A stretch of 64,000 nucleotides of DNA from Candidatus Latescibacterota bacterium (GTDB lineage: Bacteria > Latescibacterota > UBA2968), in assembly GCA_022821275.1 (NCBI GenBank), contig JAJEDY010000060.1, positions 62,001-126,000 on the forward strand, given 5' to 3'. The position numbers were made by a program, and so were the translations under genes. The notes beneath the pieces are model-generated. The model was not told where the DNA came from. It ran no database searches and worked only from the letters and a program-made list of their open reading frames with translations. Shown piece after piece: positions 35,972-44,098 of this stretch (positions within the stretch are counted from its first letter, which is position 1; each line of letters opens with the position of its first letter).

Positions 35972-36757
35972 ATGTCCAATTATGAACGACTCATCGACAT
36001 CATGGCGCGCTTGAGAGGACCTTCGGGTTGCCCGTGGGACAAAGAGCAAACGCACCAGAGTCTGAAACCCTACCTCATCGAAGAAGCCTATGAACTCCTC
36101 GATGCGATTGACCGCAATGACGATGAAGAAATCAAAGAAGAACTGGGCGATCTCTTGCTACAAGTCGTCTTTCACGCGCAAATTGCCAGCGAAGAAAACC
36201 GATTTACCATAGACGACGTGGCCGAAGCCATCGCCGACAAACTCATCCGTCGCCATCCGCATGTTTTTGGCGACACACAAGCCGATACACCCGACGAAGT
36301 CATCAAAAATTGGGAAGCCATCAAAGCCGAAGAAAAACCCGACAAAAAAGCCTCTCTACTCAACGACGTGCCGCAGCATCTGCCGGCATTATTGAAAGCC
36401 CGCAGACTTCAGGAAAAAGCCGCACGAGTGGGATTTGAATGGGAACACATTGCAGATGTGGCTCAAAAAGTGCGGGAAGAAACAGAAGAATTAATGCACG
36501 CACGAGAATCCGGCGCACCAGAAAAAATTCAAGAAGAATTTGGAGACTTGCTATTTGCCCTGGTCAATCTCGCTCGATTTCTCCAAATATGTCCCGAAGA
36601 AGCACTCATACAAACCAACAGAAAATTTCAATCGCGCTTTCAGTACATCGAAACCCAACTGGACAAGCAGGGCAAAACACCCCATGAAGCTACGCTTGAG
36701 GAAATGGATGTACTCTGGGAAGCCGCGAAAAAAGAGAATCAGCCCCAAAAATCGTAG
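35972..36757 (+). CDS. mazG: Nucleoside triphosphate pyrophosphohydrolase MazG
   Basis: A 261-residue MazG. RLRGPSGCPWDKEQTHQSL (residues 13-31) begins the first domain, with EEAYELLDAI and EELGDLLLQVVFHAQIA supplying the Mg-binding glutamates. The second domain repeats this with REETEELMHA and EEFGDLLFALVNLAR. It hydrolyses (d)NTPs to NMP and pyrophosphate and helps cleanse the pool or tune stringent response. Length and double-domain layout are normal. The ATG at 35972 has GAAAGGAAA upstream; an upstream in-frame start at 35912 lacks one. Its last 19 bases overlap the convergent gene. Confidence 0.94.
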   Translation: MSNYERLIDIMARLRGPSGCPWDKEQTHQSLKPYLIEEAYELLDAIDRNDDEEIKEELGDLLLQVVFHAQIASEENRFTIDDVAEAIADKLIRRHPHVFGDTQADTPDEVIKNWEAIKAEEKPDKKASLLNDVPQHLPALLKARRLQEKAARVGFEWEHIADVAQKVREETEELMHARESGAPEKIQEEFGDLLFALVNLARFLQICPEEALIQTNRKFQSRFQYIETQLDKQGKTPHEATLEEMDVLWEAAKKENQPQKS

Positions 36758-37251
36758 TGCGCAGACAATTCCAAAACGGGAATAGGAGCCGATTCCCAAT
36801 CGTCAATCCAACAAATAATGCTATCACAGGCCATATAATCGAGATTTTCGCGCTCGAAATCACTGCTGAGCAACACGACGTGCGCTCGAACCGGCAATTC
36901 ATTACTCGACAGAATATAATTGGGAAATGCCTCCTGGGATTTGAGGACCTCAAATCCCAATTTCTCATAAATCCGAATAAACAACTCGCGAACATTGGTC
37001 GCATTTCGCACAGCGGGATACGTCAAAATTGGTTCTCGATTGACAGGAGCCAATTGTTTTTCAATGACATCAAGCGTGCTCTGGGGAACCGTAATCGGCT
37101 TCGCATTTTTGCGCTCCAATTCAGCTTCGACCCGCTTGAGAGCCAACTCGGCGACCTCTTTGGAGTCGCTAATCGATTTGCGCACGCGCTTGCCCTCTTC
37201 ATCGTAGTACCCGATCCACCACTTTTTTCCCCGCTGATAAAGCCACGCCAT
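36739..37251 (-). CDS. Fusion of an integrase-type arm DNA-binding domain with a nuclease-like C-terminal domain
   Basis: A 170-residue protein. Residues 1-50 (WLYQRGKKWWIGYYDEEGKR and then ALKRVEAELERK) look like the N-terminal arm-binding domain of phage tyrosine recombinases. The catalytic recombinase core is absent. Instead, residues 85-162 show YEKLGFEV, VVLLSSDFE, CDSIICWIDDW and VLEL, which resemble a PD-(D/E)XK-type fold (E, D, E-x-L order). Function is unknown; a site-specific nuclease or a regulator are options. It has its own promoter with a palindrome (37329-37357). The end overlaps mazG by 19 bases. Confidence 0.65.
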   Translation of the reverse strand: MAWLYQRGKKWWIGYYDEEGKRVRKSISDSKEVAELALKRVEAELERKNAKPITVPQSTLDVIEKQLAPVNREPILTYPAVRNATNVRELFIRIYEKLGFEVLKSQEAFPNYILSSNELPVRAHVVLLSSDFERENLDYMACDSIICWIDDWESAPIPVLELSAHYDFWG

Positions 37252-37328
37252 AGTTGTGCTCCCACCGCAAAACGTCAGTGTGTCTTACAGATAGCCACAA
37301 AAAACGAGAAAAACAATTTTCTACTGAT

Positions 37329-37357
37329 ATTATACAATATATTGTGTATTTCTGCAA
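37329..37357 (-). promoter_or_regulatory. Promoter with internal palindrome for the integrase-arm/nuclease-like gene
   Basis: On the minus strand TTGCAG (37357-37352), 17 bases, TATAAT (37334-37329). ACAATATATTGT, a perfect 12-base palindrome at 37334-37345, overlaps the spacer and the edge of the -10 box and could be an operator. Confidence 0.65.
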
Positions 37358-37464
37358 AAATAAATCGCAATATATAGAGCCATTTATCTGAAAAGGTGAA
37401 AAAATGTGGCTATTAGCCACAAATTGTCCATCAAATAATAACCTAAGCCACACTTTCAAGCAAT

Positions 37465-37497
37465 AAAAAAGGCGGGCTTGAAAGGCCTGCCTTTTTT
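37465..37497 (-). terminator. Terminator of the ornithine-cyclodeaminase-like gene
   Basis: A-run plus GGCGGGC (37465-37477) pairs with GCCTGCC plus T-run (37485-37497), with one wobble. It is symmetric and may act on both strands; on the minus strand it lies 31 bases after the stop. Confidence 0.85.
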
Positions 37498-37528
37498 GTT
37501 TTATCCGAGTTGTAACTTCAACCTCCCA

Positions 37529-38476
37529 TCACCGAATTTTTCTCCAAACAGTCGCCGCGGCGTGGACATCTTGAATCGCCAGACCGCTCGAATACGCAAT
37601 ACATCCCTGTCCTCGCAAATGTTCCAAATGCCCCAACGCCGCATGCCCGATATTCAGTACCTCATCCCCCTCACCTTTTACCCAACGGGGCGTCTCATCT
37701 CTCTGGCGCAACGCCAGAAATTCCCCCGACTTCAGCACCTGCTCGCCGTGATCTGGCACCACAAATCGCCGCGTCAACAATCCCGGATCCAATTGCGTGG
37801 AGCGCCCATCGCCGCCAATCACAGAAATATGCACATCGCTTTTCACATCGAACAGGATCGGCTCTGGCGTAGGCACAGAAGTAAAAATAGCATCTGCCCC
37901 ATCAATACAGGTCTCAATATCTGCAACCATCTCCAGATCACAGGAAATATCCCCTCCAACATCTGCTGCGTAAGCCGCACGCCTCTCGGCCGTCCTGCTC
38001 GTTACGCGTATGATCTCTGGCGCCAGAGCCACATCAATACACCTGCCCATTGCCTGTGCGATGCGACCCGTCCCCAGAATCGCCGCCGTGCGTACCGGCA
38101 TCTTCGCCAAATACTTCGCACCCAACGCACCTGCCGCGCCCGTACGCATATTGGTAATATACTCGGCATCCAACGAAACGCGGTCACCCCTCCGCACATC
38201 CTCCAATTCGATCACAGCGGTTCTCGAACCCAACCGCCCGATCTTGACATCCGAACGCTCTTCGATAACCTTTTGTCCCGTAAACCTCCCCTTCCACCAG
38301 CCCGGCATCACCAGGCGAAAAAGATCCATCTCCCCCTCGCGCGAAACCTCTTCTTTGCGCAACGGATTCACCATTTTTCCAAGGCCATAAAGCCGAAACG
38401 CCTCGTCGCAACTCTCGACAAAATCCCGCGTTGTCATCACCGAAGCGATTTGCTCATCTGAAATATTTTTTCTCAT
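37529..38476 (-). CDS. Ornithine cyclodeaminase/mu-crystallin family protein
   Basis: A 315-residue NAD(P)-dependent protein. K69 (GQKV) lies in the substrate region, RTGAAGALGAKYL (111-123) is the family hallmark, and the Rossmann loop is ILGTGRIAQAM (133-143). Family members catalyse ornithine-to-proline cyclodeamination, alanine or ketimine reduction; the specific substrate cannot be told. The length is normal. The gene is single, with a strong terminator after it. The start at 38476 is followed directly by the canonical N-terminal helix. Confidence 0.88.
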   Translation of the reverse strand: MRKNISDEQIASVMTTRDFVESCDEAFRLYGLGKMVNPLRKEEVSREGEMDLFRLVMPGWWKGRFTGQKVIEERSDVKIGRLGSRTAVIELEDVRRGDRVSLDAEYITNMRTGAAGALGAKYLAKMPVRTAAILGTGRIAQAMGRCIDVALAPEIIRVTSRTAERRAAYAADVGGDISCDLEMVADIETCIDGADAIFTSVPTPEPILFDVKSDVHISVIGGDGRSTQLDPGLLTRRFVVPDHGEQVLKSGEFLALRQRDETPRWVKGEGDEVLNIGHAALGHLEHLRGQGCIAYSSGLAIQDVHAAATVWRKIR

Positions 38477-38532
38477 GTATTACCTCACGTAAGAATGGGC
38501 GAACCTCACCCAACCACCCAACGGGCGGGCAC

Positions 38533-38550
38533 GGGGGCGCCGCCCCTACA
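38533..38550. repeat. TGTAGGGGCG-type intergenic palindrome, copy 1
   Basis: A G+C-rich imperfect palindrome ending in CGCCCCTACA (38541-38550), between the ornithine-cyclodeaminase-like and CBM9-like genes. The other copies are at 44056, 45041 and 48679. Confidence 0.6.
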
Positions 38551-38615
38551 TTGTGTAGATAAACAGCTATCGTCTATGAACTGCTGACGCAGTTGTACAT
38601 CATTTCGTCTATCCG

Positions 38616-38644
38616 TTGACATTTGTTTTTGGGCGATCTATTTT
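38616..38644 (+). promoter_or_regulatory. Promoter for the CBM9-like/C45 peptidase genes
   Basis: TTGACA (38616-38621), 17-base spacer, TATTTT (38639-38644), about 40 bases before the GTG start. Confidence 0.65.
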
Positions 38645-38684
38645 AGGGATACAATGTAGTCAACTGAACCGGACGAGGTGACGA

Positions 38685-39446
38685 GTGAGATTACTCGCAC
38701 TCAAAACTGCCTCTCTAATTTTACTTCTTGGGGAGATTCTCATGGCACAATCAACTCATGCCGATCGCCCAATGTACACTATTTATCGCGCAGGCACACC
38801 AATTGTAATTGACGGACGCCTAAATGAACCTGCATGGGTAGCAGCCCCAGACGTGGGCGCCTTTGTATTTCCGTGGTACGAATCGGGGAAAAAAGAACAA
38901 ACCGTAGCCAAAATGCTATGGGATGACAATCATTTATACGTCTCATACATCTGTGAAGATGCACATATTTGGGCAGAACACACCGCGCGCGACTCCGACG
39001 TTTGGAAAGACGACACCGTCGAGGTATTCACAGCGCCCAATCCCGATCAGCCCCAGGCTTATTTCAATATCGAAATGAACGTGCTCGGCATCTTTCTCGA
39101 CCAATTTCATCCACAAGGCCCGGACGCACCCGTACCCGGCGAGTGGAACGGCGAAGGCATTCAAATCAAAACGCAAATCGTCGGCACATTGAACGATGAC
39201 AGCGACGAAGACGAATACTGGATATTGGAAGCCGCCATACCCTTTGCTAATTTTGCACACGTCGCCGTGCATACCCCTCCAAAAACAGGTGGCATCTGGC
39301 ACTTAAATCTAAATCGCCTGGGCGGAAAAACCAATGAGCAATTCAGCCAGTGGTCGGGCAGCCGCACGCCGGAGCCGCAATTTCATTCACCAGATGATTT
39401 CGGGCGGGTCGTATTCTCGGATAAAACAAGTCCATTCTGGCGATAA
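38685..39446 (+). CDS. Secreted CBM9-like (DOMON-fold) carbohydrate-binding protein
   Basis: A 253-residue protein with a signal peptide (LLALKTASLILLLGEILMA, cleavage near residue 22-26). The rest is a single CBM9-like domain: PIVIDGRLNEPAW, then VAKMLWDDNHLYVSYICED, VWKDDTVEVFTAPN and a closing strand near DFGRVVFS. The domain often binds sugar ends or heme; here it stands alone, so it may be a binding protein or part of a secreted complex. The GTG at 38685 lacks a clear Shine-Dalgarno but starts the signal peptide exactly. The C45 peptidase gene follows after 17 bases. Confidence 0.85.
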   Translation: MRLLALKTASLILLLGEILMAQSTHADRPMYTIYRAGTPIVIDGRLNEPAWVAAPDVGAFVFPWYESGKKEQTVAKMLWDDNHLYVSYICEDAHIWAEHTARDSDVWKDDTVEVFTAPNPDQPQAYFNIEMNVLGIFLDQFHPQGPDAPVPGEWNGEGIQIKTQIVGTLNDDSDEDEYWILEAAIPFANFAHVAVHTPPKTGGIWHLNLNRLGGKTNEQFSQWSGSRTPEPQFHSPDDFGRVVFSDKTSPFWR

Positions 39447-39463
39447 TTGTAAAGGAGAAAAAC

Positions 39464-40540
39464 ATGTCACAGACATTGCCATTGCTCGAAGTCAGTGGTT
39501 CGCCAACTGAGCGAGGCCAGGCACATGGAGAAACATTCAAAGACCTGATCCGAGACCTCGTCACCGTCAATTTTGAGGATATGGTCCATGGAACACAGGG
39601 CTATCTGACAAAAGAGCGCGTATATGAAATTGTATCCACTTACGCGGGGCCCAACCGCGACTATGCGCCCCACCTCTTTGAAGAAATGGAAGGAATCGCC
39701 GAGGCAGCGGATGTACCCGCAGAAGACCTGCTCGCATTAAACGGCTTTTTGGAATTGCACGACTATTATTCCGATGCATTTATGGTATCGGGTTGCACAT
39801 CGTTCATGGTTCCGGGAAGCACATCGGGCGAAGGTGCGTTAATCGCGCAAAATTACGACCTCTCGTCAATCTATGCAGCAGCAGCAATTCTGGTCAAAGT
39901 CAAAAATGATCACGCACCCGACGCGCTCTTTTACACATCAGCCGGCATGCTGGGCTGTGCGGGCGTAAACGATGCGGGCATTGGCGTGGTCATCAACAAC
40001 CTCGTCCCATCAGATGCGTCAGGCGGTGTACTCTATCCCTTCATCATTCGGCGCATCCTGGAATCCGTGCGAATCGGAGATGCCATAGATGCAGTTATAG
40101 CAAAACCGAGAGCATCGGGTATGAATTACGTAATATGCGATGAAAATGGCGAAATATACGACCTTGAAACCACGGCGAGAGAATACGAAGTCATCTGTCC
40201 CTTTGATGGCCCCATGGCCCATTCAAATCACTATCTGACCGACCGGCTCAAACCCTTTGAACGGCGTCAATGGGATCAGCGCGGCCAAAGCATCTTGCGC
40301 TGGGGACGTGCGACCAGATTGTTAAAATCCTGCGACAAACGCAATGCGGATGCCCTGAAAAATATGCTATCAGATCGCGTAAACACGCCCGTGGGAATAT
40401 GCCGTCACAACGAAATTCACAATGGCGAAGCATGCGGTCAGACCATTGCTGGTATCGTGCTCGACCCTCCGGGACGAAAAGCGTGGTACACAAAGGGACC
40501 GACCGGTGAAAACGAGTGGATTGAATATAGTCTAAACTAA
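39464..40540 (+). CDS. C45 family peptidase / acyl-CoA:6-APA acyltransferase-like Ntn hydrolase
   Basis: A 358-residue protein. The nucleophile is probably C111 in SGCTSFMVPG, followed by the GALIAQNYDLSS strand and GCAGVNDAGIGVVINNL typical of the linear-amide hydrolase fold. No propeptide cleavage signal or secretion signal is obvious, so C111 would become N-terminal by autoprocessing, as in Ntn hydrolases. Related proteins hydrolyse amide bonds of small substrates. AAGGAG precedes the ATG. It ends at a strong terminator and forms a two-gene unit with the CBM9-like gene. Confidence 0.85.
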   Translation: MSQTLPLLEVSGSPTERGQAHGETFKDLIRDLVTVNFEDMVHGTQGYLTKERVYEIVSTYAGPNRDYAPHLFEEMEGIAEAADVPAEDLLALNGFLELHDYYSDAFMVSGCTSFMVPGSTSGEGALIAQNYDLSSIYAAAAILVKVKNDHAPDALFYTSAGMLGCAGVNDAGIGVVINNLVPSDASGGVLYPFIIRRILESVRIGDAIDAVIAKPRASGMNYVICDENGEIYDLETTAREYEVICPFDGPMAHSNHYLTDRLKPFERRQWDQRGQSILRWGRATRLLKSCDKRNADALKNMLSDRVNTPVGICRHNEIHNGEACGQTIAGIVLDPPGRKAWYTKGPTGENEWIEYSLN

Positions 40541-40558
40541 AAAATCCGCGTACCTGTT

Positions 40559-40602
40559 AAGGCCGCTGCGAGAGATGATTCACCGCAACGGCCTTTTTTT
40601 TT
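40559..40602 (+). terminator. Rho-independent terminator after the C45 peptidase gene
   Basis: AAGGCCGCTGCG (40559-40570) and CGCAACGGCCTT (40584-40595) pair with one mismatch, followed by nine or more T. Confidence 0.88.
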
Positions 40603-40629
40603 GAATAATATACAAATGTGCAGTATATT
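40601..40629 (+). promoter_or_regulatory. Promoter with inverted repeat for the radical SAM gene
   Basis: TTGAAT (40601-40606), 17 bases, TATATT (40624-40629). AATATAC (40607-40613) and GTATATT (40623-40629) form an inverted repeat with a 9-base gap that covers the spacer and -10 box. Confidence 0.6.
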
Positions 40630-40665
40630 CTTGTGGAATATTGAAGCGAACAGGAGGCGAAAAAT

Positions 40666-41439
40666 ATGCCATCATTGCACATTGACGAGACCAATGTACG
40701 GTCGGTACTCGTGCCTCAAAATCCACCCGGAGAACCCATAACTGAATACACGCTCAACCCCTATTCCGGCTGTGGTATGGGGTGTGCCTATTGCTATGTA
40801 ATGAAATTTCCATTCGCCTACGAATATCCCAAAGCATGGGGTGAGTGGGTGCAGCCCAAAATGAACGCGCCTTTTTTATTGGGCAAGGCGCGTGCCAAAA
40901 TTTATGGACGCAAAATTTTCATGGGATCAGCAACCGATCCCTATCAATACATCGAGCGAAAATATCGATTGAGCCGACGCTGCTTAAAAGTGCTGGTAGA
41001 TTGCAATCTGAAGGCTCTAACCGTACATACGCGCAGTCATCTGATTTTAGACGATCTGGATTTATTGACGCAATTTGGCAGTCGATTGCGGGTGGGATTT
41101 TCCGTTCCGACGAATGATGATCGGGTTCGCAAACGCACGGAGCCGAAAGCGCCGAAAATCGGCGTACGTCTCAAAGCCATGAAGCAATTGCGCGAAGCTG
41201 GCATTCACGTCACCGCATCGCTCGCGCCAGTACTGTATTGTCAACCTCGCGAATTTGCCCAACAAATAGCCGAAGCAGCCGACGGGGTGTATTTTGGCAA
41301 AATGGATTATACGGACAGGACTGGCATCGCATCCATGCCAAGAGCGCGACGCTATTTTAACAGTCTTACATATCGAGAATTGATCGCAGAACTCAAAGCG
41401 GAATTGATCAACGTGGGGATGTTGAAAAGCGAAAAATGA
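40666..41439 (+). CDS. Radical SAM protein, SPL/SplB (COG1533)-like
   Basis: A 257-residue protein. TLNPYSGCGMGCAYCYV (residues 29-45) gives the 4Fe-4S cysteines C36, C40 and C43 (CxxxCxxC). FMGSATDPYQ and VHTRSHLILDDLDLL match the SplB-like family, which includes spore photoproduct lyase and many uncharacterised relatives. SAM-dependent radical chemistry is predicted; the substrate is unknown and DNA repair is not shown. AGGAGG precedes the ATG. It has its own promoter with an operator-like repeat and is convergent with the minus-strand sulfatase (8-base gap). Confidence 0.88.
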   Translation: MPSLHIDETNVRSVLVPQNPPGEPITEYTLNPYSGCGMGCAYCYVMKFPFAYEYPKAWGEWVQPKMNAPFLLGKARAKIYGRKIFMGSATDPYQYIERKYRLSRRCLKVLVDCNLKALTVHTRSHLILDDLDLLTQFGSRLRVGFSVPTNDDRVRKRTEPKAPKIGVRLKAMKQLREAGIHVTASLAPVLYCQPREFAQQIAEAADGVYFGKMDYTDRTGIASMPRARRYFNSLTYRELIAELKAELINVGMLKSEK

Positions 41440-41446
41440 TTTACCC

Positions 41447-42856
41447 TCATCTCCCTCCACTCGCTGCCGTAATAAATCGCCTCTCCCTTTGACTTTTGAG
41501 CACCTGTTGTTCGATCTCTCCTGGATCGCCCCAAATTTCCAATAGCCGCTCGCACATGGCATCGCGTATTTCGCGGTGTTGCGCCGACTCTGCCAAATCG
41601 TTAAACTCATTCGGATCTTCTGCAATATTGAACAACTCCAGCGGATCTCCTGGACTCATATTGAGTTTGTAATCGCCCTTTTTGAGCATACCCACGGGAT
41701 GGATAACTCCGTGCGCGAGGTATTCACAGAAGGCTTCGTCCTTCCAGGTCTCAGTCTCGCCATTGATCAGCGGCAAGAGGCTATCGCCGTCAAGAGGTGC
41801 AATATCCATCGAAGCGCCAGCGGCTTCGATTATGGTAGCCACGAGATCCACGAGTGAAACATTTTGCGCCACGCGCAATCCACCTGGGATATGCCCGGGC
41901 CAAACAATCTGAAGAGGCACGCGAGAGGACGCTTCATACATATTTGATTTGCGCCACATGCCGTGCTCACCATTCATTTCCCCGTGATCTGAGGTATGCA
42001 CGATAATCGTATTCTCAAGCTGGTCGGTTTCTTCGAGTGCATCGATGAGCCGGCCTATTTTTTCGTCTAAATACGTGATAAGCCCGTAATAACCCGAGCG
42101 TCCCCTCCGCACGAGTTCTTCGGGAAAATCGGTCATACCAAACATCAAGCGCAGGCGTTTGTAAACCGGGTGCATATTTTCCAGATGGCCTTCGGGGATA
42201 TCGGGCATATCAATCTGATCGCGCGGATACATGTCCCAGAACCGCCGCGGCACCACAAGCGGAAAATGGGGTGCGATAAACCCCACATTGATACACCAGG
42301 GCTGTTCTTTGCGAGCGGGATCTTTGATATACGCGAGAGCAGCCTCTTCAACCTGATCATCAACCTGTATCTCTGTCGTTGTACCCGGCCCTGCCTGTGC
42401 AATACCCCCCCAGGGATTTTTCGCCTCAACAACCCCCGCATCCCAATTGCCCTCGCCACGAGGAACGCCGTTTTTTGTCCACAGTTCCGCATGCAAATCG
42501 CGCGCGAGTTGTGTGCGAAAACCGTGCAATTGATCCAGACCACAAAAGTGCTGCTTGCCCGATATCACAACATCGTAACCGACATTTCGCAAGCGATGCG
42601 CCCACGTAACCGTATCCGACGCCATGGGAAAACCATTGTCATACGTACCGATGCGATTGATATAACGCCCCGTCATAAACGACATCCGAGACGGACCGCA
42701 AATCGGCGAATTGCAATACGCATTATCGAACGTAACCCCCATCTCAGCCAGACGCTCCATATTCGGCGATTGAACCAGTGAATGCCCGTGAATACTGCTG
42801 TATTGAGGGGCGTGCTCATCAGACATAATAATCAGAATATTGGGCTTATCAGACAT
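41447..42856 (-). CDS. Sulfatase, choline-sulfatase-like subgroup
   Basis: A 469-residue sulfatase. PNILIIMSDEH (residues 5-15) begins the metal site, CGPSRMSFMTGR gives C53 as the formylglycine precursor, and ISGKQHFCG replaces the usual GKWHLG, as in choline-sulfatase-type and related enzymes. IVHTSDHGEMNGEHG is the later metal loop. No signal peptide is seen. It is the last gene of a minus-strand block (47623 down to 41447), 15 bases after the epimerase gene. ACAGGAG precedes the ATG. The substrate is probably a sulfated sugar or sugar acid. Confidence 0.93.
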   Translation of the reverse strand: MSDKPNILIIMSDEHAPQYSSIHGHSLVQSPNMERLAEMGVTFDNAYCNSPICGPSRMSFMTGRYINRIGTYDNGFPMASDTVTWAHRLRNVGYDVVISGKQHFCGLDQLHGFRTQLARDLHAELWTKNGVPRGEGNWDAGVVEAKNPWGGIAQAGPGTTTEIQVDDQVEEAALAYIKDPARKEQPWCINVGFIAPHFPLVVPRRFWDMYPRDQIDMPDIPEGHLENMHPVYKRLRLMFGMTDFPEELVRRGRSGYYGLITYLDEKIGRLIDALEETDQLENTIIVHTSDHGEMNGEHGMWRKSNMYEASSRVPLQIVWPGHIPGGLRVAQNVSLVDLVATIIEAAGASMDIAPLDGDSLLPLINGETETWKDEAFCEYLAHGVIHPVGMLKKGDYKLNMSPGDPLELFNIAEDPNEFNDLAESAQHREIRDAMCERLLEIWGDPGEIEQQVLKSQRERRFITAASGGR

Positions 42857-42871
42857 AAATACTCCTGTTCT

Positions 42872-43909
42872 TCATGCCGAAATCACATCCGTAGGTTCAC
42901 CGGCTTGATCGGCGAGCGCGGTATCAAAGATATTTTCAAGCGTACACTGCGGTTCGTATCCGATGAGTGTGCGCGCCTTACTATTATCAGACCAATAGAT
43001 CCACTGCACGGGAACCTCAACCGCAAAAGGCGGAACACCCGTTATCTCCGCGAGATAATCCGCGACCTCGGGAAAAGCGAGTGGCCGGTAAATCGGCGCA
43101 TTAAACGCCTCACCCACCGCAGCCGGATGGTCGAGCGCGCAAATACACGCCCGCGCAGTATCGCGAGCATCAGAAGGCGACCACATCCACGGACGCCCCT
43201 CGCGAGAGGTGACAGCACATGGTTGATCGGGGCGCTCGGCGCGGTCGAGCATATCCTGTGCAATCGCCGCGCCATCGGGATGGTGAATACCGCTTTGCGG
43301 ATTATTCGCGGCATCGCGGATGCGTCCTGCAACAAACTGCACATTCCAACGCCCGAGCACTTCACTGCCCGCAAACATGCCAGATGGGCGAATAATGGAC
43401 AATTGGAGATCATGACCATTCATATAGCCTTCGGCCATCGCTTCGTTTATATATTTCAGCGTGCCATAAAGTCCACTCGGGCGTTTGGGATGGATTTCAT
43501 TCACCGGCTGATAACAGGGCGGGATATGCTGATTGCCCATCGGATAAACCGCGTCGGTGCTGACATGGACAAACCGGTGGAGGCTATTTGCCAACGGTGC
43601 TGCCGCTTCAAAAAGATTGTACGTACCCGTAACATTAATCTCGTAAAACGTCTGATTGTCCATACCGCGAGGGGGACCCAGAATATTTGCCGTATGAACA
43701 ACCGCATCTACCCCATCCACAATATCGCGACACAACGCCGCATCTCTGAGATCGCCCTCGATCTTTTCTATATCAAACAGATCGAGCTTGAATTTCTTGG
43801 GATCATCGGGAAGAATCAGCGCGCGAACCTCATCTCCACGCTCAACCAACTGCTTGACCACATTCGCGCCCAAACGCCCCGTAGCACCCGTAACGAGGAT
43901 TTTACTCAT
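42872..43909 (-). CDS. NAD(P)-dependent epimerase/dehydratase (extended SDR)
   Basis: A 345-residue extended SDR. KILVTGATGRLGANV (residues 3-17) is the dinucleotide loop, VHTANI is the second strand, STDAVYPMG carries the serine region and YGTLK the catalytic Tyr/Lys. It probably acts on a sugar acid, lactone or nucleotide sugar. SAGAGGCAACT precedes the ATG. It lies in the middle of the sulfatase/dehydratase block, so it is likely part of the same sugar-degradation route; the reaction is inference. Confidence 0.88.
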   Translation of the reverse strand: MSKILVTGATGRLGANVVKQLVERGDEVRALILPDDPKKFKLDLFDIEKIEGDLRDAALCRDIVDGVDAVVHTANILGPPRGMDNQTFYEINVTGTYNLFEAAAPLANSLHRFVHVSTDAVYPMGNQHIPPCYQPVNEIHPKRPSGLYGTLKYINEAMAEGYMNGHDLQLSIIRPSGMFAGSEVLGRWNVQFVAGRIRDAANNPQSGIHHPDGAAIAQDMLDRAERPDQPCAVTSREGRPWMWSPSDARDTARACICALDHPAAVGEAFNAPIYRPLAFPEVADYLAEITGVPPFAVEVPVQWIYWSDNSKARTLIGYEPQCTLENIFDTALADQAGEPTDVISA

Positions 43910-44055
43910 AGTTGCCTCTGACGAATACTCTATCTGTGTTCACTCTTTTGCGGTTTAAAACCGCAAACTACATCACTCTTCATCTTTTTTCTGCGTTCAT
44001 CCCTGTTTTCACAGGGACATGCCTGCGGATATAACGGCGGACGACCCGGTGGGAT

Positions 44056-44098
44056 CGCCCCTACACATCTGCGTCCATCTGCGTCCATCTGCGGATCA
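44056..44098. repeat. TGTAGGGGCG palindrome copy 2 plus three CATCTGCG units at a gene end
   Basis: CGCCCCTACA (44056-44065) is followed by CATCTGCGTC, CATCTGCGTC and CATCTGCGGA (44066-44095). The TCA at 44096-44098 is the stop codon of the Gfo/Idh gene, so the repeat abuts the 3' end of the coding region. Confidence 0.7.

Noticed and set aside
37478-38461. A 327-codon plus-strand frame opposite the ornithine-cyclodeaminase-like gene
   Set aside because: Antisense shadow; its composition is His/Arg/Cys-biased and it starts inside a terminator.
42782-43921. A 379-codon plus-strand frame opposite the epimerase gene
   Set aside because: Antisense shadow of a gene with clear SDR motifs.
44066-44095. 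Possible short CRISPR-like array
   Set aside because: The units are contiguous 10-mers without spacers; there are no cas genes.
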